Shown one piece after another: positions 11,301 through 20,300 of a stretch of 23,250 bases of DNA (the first letter of the stretch is position 1; each line of letters starts with the position of its first letter). This DNA comes from Saccoglossus kowalevskii. Lineage: Eukaryota; Hemichordata; Enteropneusta; Harrimaniidae. The notes beneath the pieces are model-generated. The model was not told where the DNA came from and ran no database searches. It saw only the letters and a list, made by a program, of their open reading frames with translations. The stretch is from assembly GCF_000003605.2 (NCBI RefSeq), contig NW_003138325.1:126651-149900 (forward strand). Direction: 5' to 3'. The translations under genes were made by a program, and so were the position numbers.

Positions 11301-14300
11301 TTTGTTAGATTTATTTAGATGCAATCAGCATTTCACAATTACGCAACTGAGAGGCATAACAACCAAGAAGTCATATCACAAAGTCCACTATCTTTTGACT
11401 AATAAAGACGTTCCAATTTTGGCCCCTACCCCTAGAGTAGTACAGAGCTGGAATTGTTATTAAGACTGAATTTCATGATAATGAAGAAAATCGACGAATA
11501 TTTGGGCAGAGAGGGGTGAGGGTTAATGAAATGCTGGTTTAGAGGCACACATCACCACTTCGAGTACAAATGTCATTTGTTCACTTGCCTGTAGTGCTTT
11601 CGCTTTAGTTCACATTGCACCATATTTCGCCCATGGATATCTTCTGTTGTTTTGATGTTATTATGCATAAGAAATCTTGCGCCGCTCAATCGTATATTAC
11701 ACCCCCTGAAAGCACTATCGCAGAGCTGACTGCATTACACACATTTAAATGATTTGTAGAGTTCAAACCAGTGATAGACTTCAATGGCTTTTATCTACAT
11801 ATATAATTACAACAGGTTCAACTGACAAAAATATATCAACGTCACCCTTTACATATAGCACATAATGATTGAACGAATTGAGTTGTACGGTTTGATTTTA
11901 GGCTTATGTCACCACAATTTTCAAAGAAACACACTGTATAATATAATTTTAGATTGACTGGGAACAAAATACGCTGCAAAATCCTAGTTTTCTCTTCAAT
12001 AAGACAATGAAAACACGTGTAACAAGGTAGTCATTTAATAAATACTGCCGCATATCATGTCTCATTGACATATTATTGGCGTGAATCCAAGACAAAGGTC
12101 TCGAATGCAGGTAGAACGTTGGAAAAATTCAGGTACACACTGATATGACATAAATGTGACGTCACGAGGAAACAACATAACACAGGCGAGGTAGAGATCT
12201 ATGTTCCATATACCAATCTTTTGTTAAATACAGTCTTTTGAAATGTGTAACATTCGTTTTGTGAAGTTGGTAGTGGATATGTTTCAAGATCTGTCGCCTG
12301 TGGCGCTGTTCAAATTTGTTATCCAGAACACAAATAGTTGTCCTTATTGACAATTGCTTCGTGAGTATTTTGTGCAAAGTGAGAGAGAAAAAGGAAAAAG
12401 AGACATAATTATTGGCGCGATGAAACACCTCACCCAGCCGATGTAAAATCTGACCCAGTTCTGAAAACGCTGTATTATTTTATACTGCAATTTGATATGT
12501 GTATTGATGTAGTATTACAAAATTATACCAATCTTTTCTTTTCCTCTTGCAGTATAAAAGACGAATTCCGGGTGCGGAAGAAGCGAAGTGAGGAGACACT
12601 CCGTAAGTATTTAGGAATTATTCCATTTATTCCGGAAGATAAGCGATTCCCGCTGCTCTCACCAATATACCCTGGACGCAAATGGCCGTCGATATCTCGC
12701 TGAGTGCGAGAGTTAACGAGGCTTGTTTTTAACCTCTCAAAGAGTGTTCCATTCTCCCCCGATAGTGCATGTGAGGACGTGTGAGAAGGGAACACTATTT
12801 AGGGGGTAAAAACAAGTCTCGTGGCTCTCGATTTCAACGAGACTCTCGACGGCCATTTGCAAATAAGGTTTTTGCTGGGCACAATCAATAATTATCATTT
12901 TGATGTGAAGGTAGAATTAATAGAATGATTGTATACATCATCATAAATGGAATTATGAGGGGTGGCCTACTCTTTACATTGAAAGTGTCGTGGTTCGAGT
13001 TTCGGGCGAAATAGTGTTTCGCTTTACGACTTTTAATGATATTGGTTCAATACTGACATTTTTCGTTCACGCTTAGCCAAACCAATTATATACAAAATGA
13101 ACTACCCCTTATCGTCGCTGCGCCACTAGCTAGCATTCGAATTTCCTGTAAACAAACAATATTACGTCCAACACAACGCTGTAAGGCGACTGTAATGGTT
13201 TAAATTGCCGGTGTGTAACGTATTTTTTTATTTTCATTACAGCCAATTTTCCGGAAGAAGGTAAGTACTAATTTTTTCTTCAAATTCCAGCGCTTGTGTA
13301 CAACTGTAGCGAATTGATTGATACGAAATGCCAATGTTGAACCCTTATATAAATAACTTTGAGACAACGATTTAGGACAAGGTCCACGACTTTAAACAAC
13401 CGAGAAATGTCGTATCTTGGTGCAAATAACGTATGTGGCAAAGTGCACATTTAACTATCAAATGCGCGCGGGTGCACATGAATGATTGACCGAAAAACAC
13501 AAGCGACAGAGAAAGAGGCTAATTCATCTCTGAAAACTCTCGAGTTTGTAGTAAGACACAGTAAAAGATGATTGCTAAGGAAGGCGTAAAATAATAAAAG
13601 GTAATGGCACATTTAATGCGTAACACGTCACGTTGAATTTATTAGCCATTTGGACATTTTGATGACTAGGATGGAGTTGCCCGTCTCGAGGACTGAAGTC
13701 GTTACTATGATGAATGATGACGCAGGTCGTGACTGTCTACATAGCCTTGTACCGTCTTTCCCACGCACGAGGACAACATGATACCCGCCTCATGCCTGTT
13801 ATATTCTTAAAAGTTAGGAATTTGACGAGTCTAAAAAAAAGTTATGTTGTCTAGGCGTTTTTTCTTAGTGGATATTAAGTGAGTTTACACATTCACGTGA
13901 TGCACGCAGTGCGCATGCGTAAAAATTATAGAAAACATAAGCCAATGGGGAAATATTATAGAAACTTACATAACATGCACAAAATTCACAACCAACATGT
14001 TTCCGTAAAATAGAATGATATAGTTAATCATTTTTCGAGGCCTTTCCGTGCTGCCGCATAACACAGACATCAAAGAAACTGACCGTAATAAAATGCAGAC
14101 ACGCGAAATAAAATTAAACGACACTAAATTCAATGATAAATAAGTGGATACAGACTTTACAAAAGAATCAAATGTACCATAGTTCAGTGGGGTTTACAAC
14201 GTTGTTTTTATAATATGACGACTGCAATTAAGCTCGCATATCTCACCTCATCTTCCTAGTTGACGAAATGTTTATTGCGATGTTCTGGGGGGTCGCATGG

Positions 14301-17300
14301 AATGGAAGGCGATATCTCAAATTCTCCGGAATTCAAACACAATGTACCACTGTTACTATTTTTAAAGGGCGGCAGTCGTCGCGCTGCGACCTGTTCGATA
14401 TGGGATTCATAGCGACGTATACAATACGTGTAAAATACATTGTTTATTTACATGAAATTCTAACACGCGCCGCGCGACGACCACCACGCTTTAAAGACGT
14501 ACACTTCTTTCATTTTTCTTCAAAAATAAATTACGCCAACTCAGGTCAATAAAGTCAACAACGGAAATTGACGGTAGCATCACGAGGGGAGGGGGCATTC
14601 TTTTATGTTTTGACAGTTGTGTCATCAGATTGAAAAACTAACAATCTACTTTACTAATAAACATGTGGTTAATATTCTATTCATTATTTTTTGTGTAGCT
14701 TCTTGAATTCAGCGAACTTTCAACGATTCGTGTTCTTCATAGTTCCATTATGGATTTATAGGTTGAATCAACAAATTATCATACACGGACGACATGAACG
14801 ACGGACAGACGACAATAATCTCATAATACACAGATGACCTGTCCACGTGCTGCGTCAACTGTCTTAGCCAATAAGAATTGTTGCTTTTTACCTTCTACAG
14901 CGTCAATTATATTAACAATTGAATAATTAGCTTGTAGTTTGACCATAGAAGTATTTTTTAAAGCGGAGGTATCGTCACCTGCGCATGCATCAGGTGGCCA
15001 TAGCATGTCATTGCGTTGTGTCGTCACAGGAAGCGCTGCCCCAGCACAGATCGGTGTAGAAAGGAAGCCGACCTGCAGCGTCAACGATGTCATTGTTTAC
15101 AAACAAGCGTCTACCCATGAGCCTTTGCGTTCTTAGCGTGTGTTGCCTATATCGCTTGGAACTCAATACCCGCGCGTGCGCAGGTGACGACCCCTCCGCT
15201 TTAAATTATTGGTTGAAACAGCGTTATTTCTATATGATATGAAACCCTTTGTTTAGAATTTGATTTTTCCTTCGTCCAATATGTAAGCTTACTTACACAA
15301 AACCGCATAAATAATTAAAGAATCATTAAAGACATTTTGAATTTGAAATAGGACTGTTTCGATGAACAAAAAATATTTATAAACAAATCTTTTTACAATT
15401 TCTGGACGATACCAACTTTCCTACTTTCAGAGAACGTGAATATATTAGCAATATGCAAATCTGTGTATGAAACTATCGAGTTCTCTCATCTCTGCAAAAT
15501 TAAAAGACGTTCACACAATCATAAAATGCCATGAAAAAGAAAAGTATAAAATACGAGATGCGACTATCCTGTTCACACCATTCAGCTTTACAATTCATAT
15601 GTAGCATTGCTTTATTGATTAGATTATTATGTAATCGGTAGTTTTGTTAATGGATCGTGCCCGAGCGTAAAACGATATGACTTGTTGTTTGATTGATATC
15701 CCCATAAACATAGTCCACCCTGACTGAAGCTTAACCTACATATCGCCCTGTGATATTCGAGGCAGTTTGTCAGTTTTGGTGATGATAACCGCTTACATAA
15801 GAAGATTATTTTGTTGAACCATAGACCTTAGAAAACAGGTCTATGGTTGAACCCTGTGTCTGGAATTGCGAATTTCTGTGATTTTGCGTACACAGTAACT
15901 TGGGGCTGAAAATGAATAAATATTATTAAAAAAAAAGGTCATTCGCTATACGCATATAAATGAACAAGTTATGAAACATAATGTCGATTTCACTAGGTGC
16001 CATGTTTCATAACTTTATATGCGTATAGCGGATGACTTTAAAAAAAATAGTATTAATTCATTTTCAGCCCCCAAGTGACTAAGCTTGCGTACGGTTACCC
16101 CATATACTAGTATTAAGGAATGTTCCTATTAAAATGCATGTGATGTGGTATCGATAGAGGCATAAGCTTGAATAATATTGGTATATATATAAAACACGTC
16201 TTTTTTCGCGAGCATGTCTTTTTCGCGAATTTAGCGAAATTCAAGATGTTGCTAATGACTTTATTATAAATTCAAAATGGCCAAGGCTTGGGGATTTGTA
16301 TACAGTAATCCGAAACATAAAAATCTGGGGCGCTTCCTTATTACACTTGGCAGTTTTTCTTTGTTTTTTTATGGAGGTGATAACTGCGCATTTGTTTTTT
16401 AAGGCGATAGACAAGAATTGTGAAAACAGGAAAATCTACATTGACAAGAGAGATTCGCTAAATCGACAAATCGCTTTTACGCCATCTTACCACAATTCGC
16501 TAAAATTGCATGTCGCTTTTTCAACATGTTTTACAGTATATATATATGGCGAAAATATGAAAATGAGGTAAAATAGTTTCTAAAGTTGAGTTCAGCGTTA
16601 TATTTTGATACATCATTTATAATGTTTCGAACTATGGTTATGTGAGTTCAAATAATAAAAATTCCGAAATCACATTTTTGTACAAACAAGATTATCAAGA
16701 GAAATGAAATAACTATGCAAATTATCATGTAACAAAATAAGTAGTTACGACTTTCTTGGAGATGGAGGTCATTTTCACTGATGCGGTGTGTCCATGCATG
16801 CTGCAACTACGGTCACAGGATACAAAGCATCGCCCTTGAAAATAATTTCCATATCCCACAAACGTTTCGAACAATTTTTCTTCAACATTGTATTCTATGG
16901 GGTTGTCCAAAATATGGCGATTTTTGAAAAATATTAAGACGAGTTTTCAAAAAAAAAAAAAAAACGTCATCGTAACGCACAAAAGAATGCTACTTTATTG
17001 TGCTATGGAGCAATAGCTCATTGATCATATGACAAATTTTCTCCAAAATTATGATAATTAATTATAAGGAATGTAACTGACAGACTTGTCGAAATCTGTG
17101 CTAGGGAACACACATGATATATTTGTTAAATAGCGTTTTAAGGAATGTTCCTTACAGACTTATTTAATCATATGTTAAGGTATGTCCCTCGTACACTAGT
17201 ATTTAAGCTGACTGTTACGAAATATTGGTTATATATTGATAATTGTGCACACACTGTCCTGGATCATTCATGGTGACGCAATACGTAACGCATAATGTAG

Positions 17301-20300
17301 TTTGTTATGTTTGCTAAAAAGTGTGTCGCAATTATTATTTGTTGAATAAACTTAACATTACCCAGGCCTCATTCCGTATTTGATTAACCATCATCCCATC
17401 TGTATGCAACAGGCGTCTAAACCTCTTACTCTAAAACAACTTTCTATTTCCAAAAAAAAAAAAAAAAATCAATCAGATCTACAACCCAATTCATGTATGC
17501 AGTTCAAACCCCGAGTCCACTGCTCCCTAGATCTATGCAACCATGGTATCACGAGTTATACTTTTCCCCTGTCCACACTTGACAGTCGTTATTAACCTAG
17601 TTGCTGCGATTCAGTACTATTAATATAAACGGAACGTGAACAAAGTAGGCCTGAGCACATGGCCGTCTGATTAATGCATATTTTACGTGATTTTCCCTTC
17701 AAAGTTATTAGTCGATTACGTTTCGTTCGCATCATTACAGCGTGCACATGCCAGTCATTGTGAAAAAAGACTCGTATATTTTTTTCTGAATCGTCATTTT
17801 GACAATTGGTGCTAAATTTTTTTAAAATTGATTCCACATGTGAATATGAGATCCGATGAAGTAGGTCATTCTAACTTCTCCCCTCCTTTCCATTCAAACG
17901 AGGTTAGGCTAGGAAAAAAAATCCTGTTTCTCGTTTCATTGAGTTCATGGGCTATTGCATACTTTTGAAGTTAATACGCGGGATTCCTCCATTTCGGTTT
18001 TAATTATTTTGAAAAAAAAAATCGAGGTCGTATTATTCCAAGGATGAATCTACGCCGATCACTTCTCAATTAGTTGTGGTCTGAAAATAACCTTGTACTA
18101 TGACCACATTCTCTGATATGATGGCGCTTCTGTGCGTTAACACGCACTGTGAAGATCGGTAATTGTATTACAATGAATTTCATGAAGGCATGGAAGTTTT
18201 TTTTTTTTTTTTTTTATTTATAAAATAAATTTTCAATGATTCAGAAATTTAAAATGGCGGTTAAAAACAACTTGACCGATCACAACGCGTTAACGGATGC
18301 ATGACAGTAAATCTGCCATAGATTGGAGCAAGCCCGCAAATACTCATGTGTAATGGACGTTACTAAATGGGTCTTCCAGGGTATATGTTTTAAAATTATG
18401 CCTTCGTGAAATTCACTATATCTTCATGTGTGGACATGTCCCACACTAAATCACAGAGCTTATTTATTTTGTATTTTTCTAGTGAGTAGCAATTATTTAA
18501 GTTACGATTTCACCAATTCGTAATTTGAAGATGGCATCTCAACTCATTGTGAGTCACTGATTTCACTGTTTGTCAGTAAATTGTTAACTGTTGTTAGTTG
18601 TTACGTTAGGGAATAACAGAAACATATTGATGATTGAATGTTAAAACTTCACTTAAGTATTTTAACATTTTTTTTCCATTCTCATGACATTAATTTTAAA
18701 AATAAAGAAAATAAAGCACATAACATGCGTGAGAAGAGCATATTCAATAACATTTTACTGACAAAGACTTTACATAAGTCCCAGTCAACCCCGAAAATAT
18801 TCCAGTTTTTCCTAGAGCTATAGATTCAAGAGAGATGCGTAATATTTAGTTCCAGTTTAGAATAAATTAACAATTTTGACTTCTGTACATGTCCTGTTGA
18901 TAAATGAACGCTCCTCGACTATTAGCCGATCTCACGAGATGTAAATGTAGATCTCACGAGATGTAGATAGGTGCGCTTCTATAATTAGCTAATCTCACAA
19001 GAAGTTAATGGGAGCATATCGATCATTTGCTGATTTCACGAGATGTAGCCACGATAAATACGGGTGGTTACATTTAGTTGAACGTGTTGCTTCACAGGAA
19101 ATTCAATTGAAAAATAGTGCACAGCAGCTGTTCAACGAAAACGTGGTCCAAAAGCTTGGTTGTACATTGTCGTATTGAGTGATATAATTAAGCGGATTGA
19201 TGGGAATGCCAGTCGCGATATTGCAGCCTATAAAAGTTTACATGAATCCCAAGGCATTGTTTTCAACTTGAAAACACAGGAATGCAGACTGTTTGTTTAG
19301 GTTGATGCCAGTGCGGTTACACCGATAACAGATCTATTCGGTACTGCGTATCATTCTTTGAAAGGCTGTTATGAAATGGCTAACACTTGTTCAAACAACG
19401 TTGATAATAGGTCAGGACAGAAAAGCATTATACGATGTAGTTAATGTACACGGGGAAAGGTAGAGGGGAAGCAAACAGGCTCAACCAAATATACATCTCA
19501 TTAACTTAGCAATTGAACACATAAATTGTGTACAAAAATCCAGATGTTCTGCTATTTCGAGTCGTTCAATTGATGCGGGTTAGTTAATTAATTGCCCGGG
19601 TATTCAGAGGTTCAGCAAATAATGTACGGATGTATACTTTTCTAAAGACGTATTTGGATAAAAGGTAATTAAATCTCGTATACGAAAGGCTACGTTCGTT
19701 CCCACAAGGACGCGTGTGGTAGATATAATCGAGCCTAAATAGCGATGTGCTTTTGACAACGATTCATATGTATTTTCATTGAGTTTAGATAAAGAGATAA
19801 ATACATTGTATTTGTGTAATGATTTGAAGCTATGACGTTTAGTTTAGTTGTTTGCATAATGATATTGATACATTGTCATGGAACATCTCGTGAGTATTTA
19901 GACTCAGGCCTAGCAGTTGAGCAATAGTGCTCCTCTCCAGTTCGTTATTCTCCTCCCCGGTTTGGTGACCAATACTCACTTAGTTCACTTACCTTGAGAA
20001 ATCTGTTCTCAGTTTACAACTTGATTGTTACCAAATTAGTCAAAAACAACTTTTATCTCAAGGTTCTTCATATGCGAACAACAACTAAAAAATCCTGCAA
20101 ATCATGACATTGATATTGATACTTGCTGTACCCAAAACATAATAGTATTGGTAACGTTTTATTATAGATGAGCAGAGACTTGCACGTCACCAAAATAATT
20201 AAATCTTACATTATTTTAAATTGTGTACCATTGAGCATTATGTAAAAGAGCTTCCTATTGCATATATTGGGAAAACTATTATTACACCGGAAACTCGCTA

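Larger units (their letters stand above)
2337..12552 (+). other. Intron 1 (10.2 kb), repeat-bearing
   Basis: Bounded by GTAAGT at 2337 and a CAG acceptor at 12550-12552. It contains one 133-bp MITE (5350), a LINE tail (about 6841), a decayed relative of the 157-bp repeat (about 8800-8985), a YY1-like site (8165), the N gap (10493-10918) and a partial MITE (10919). I found no other convincing exon. An exon hidden in the gap cannot be excluded, though phases already match without one. Confidence 0.6.
12603..13242 (+). other. Intron 2 (640 bp)
   Basis: Bounded by GTAAGT and ATTACAG. Nearly a third is the foldback element, and part of the remainder is the decayed MITE at about 13105-13195. No coding sequence was recognised. 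Confidence 0.6.

Noticed and set aside
15421-15464. Candidate cassette exon in intron 3 after CCTACTTTCAG
   Set aside because: The nearest GT donors give lengths of about 32 or 34, which break the phase 1-1 frame. The peptide has no recognisable feature.
19205-19245. TATAAAAG near 19229 as an internal promoter
   Set aside because: No nearby initiator, start codon with coding potential or exon supports it. TATA-like words are common in this AT-rich sequence.
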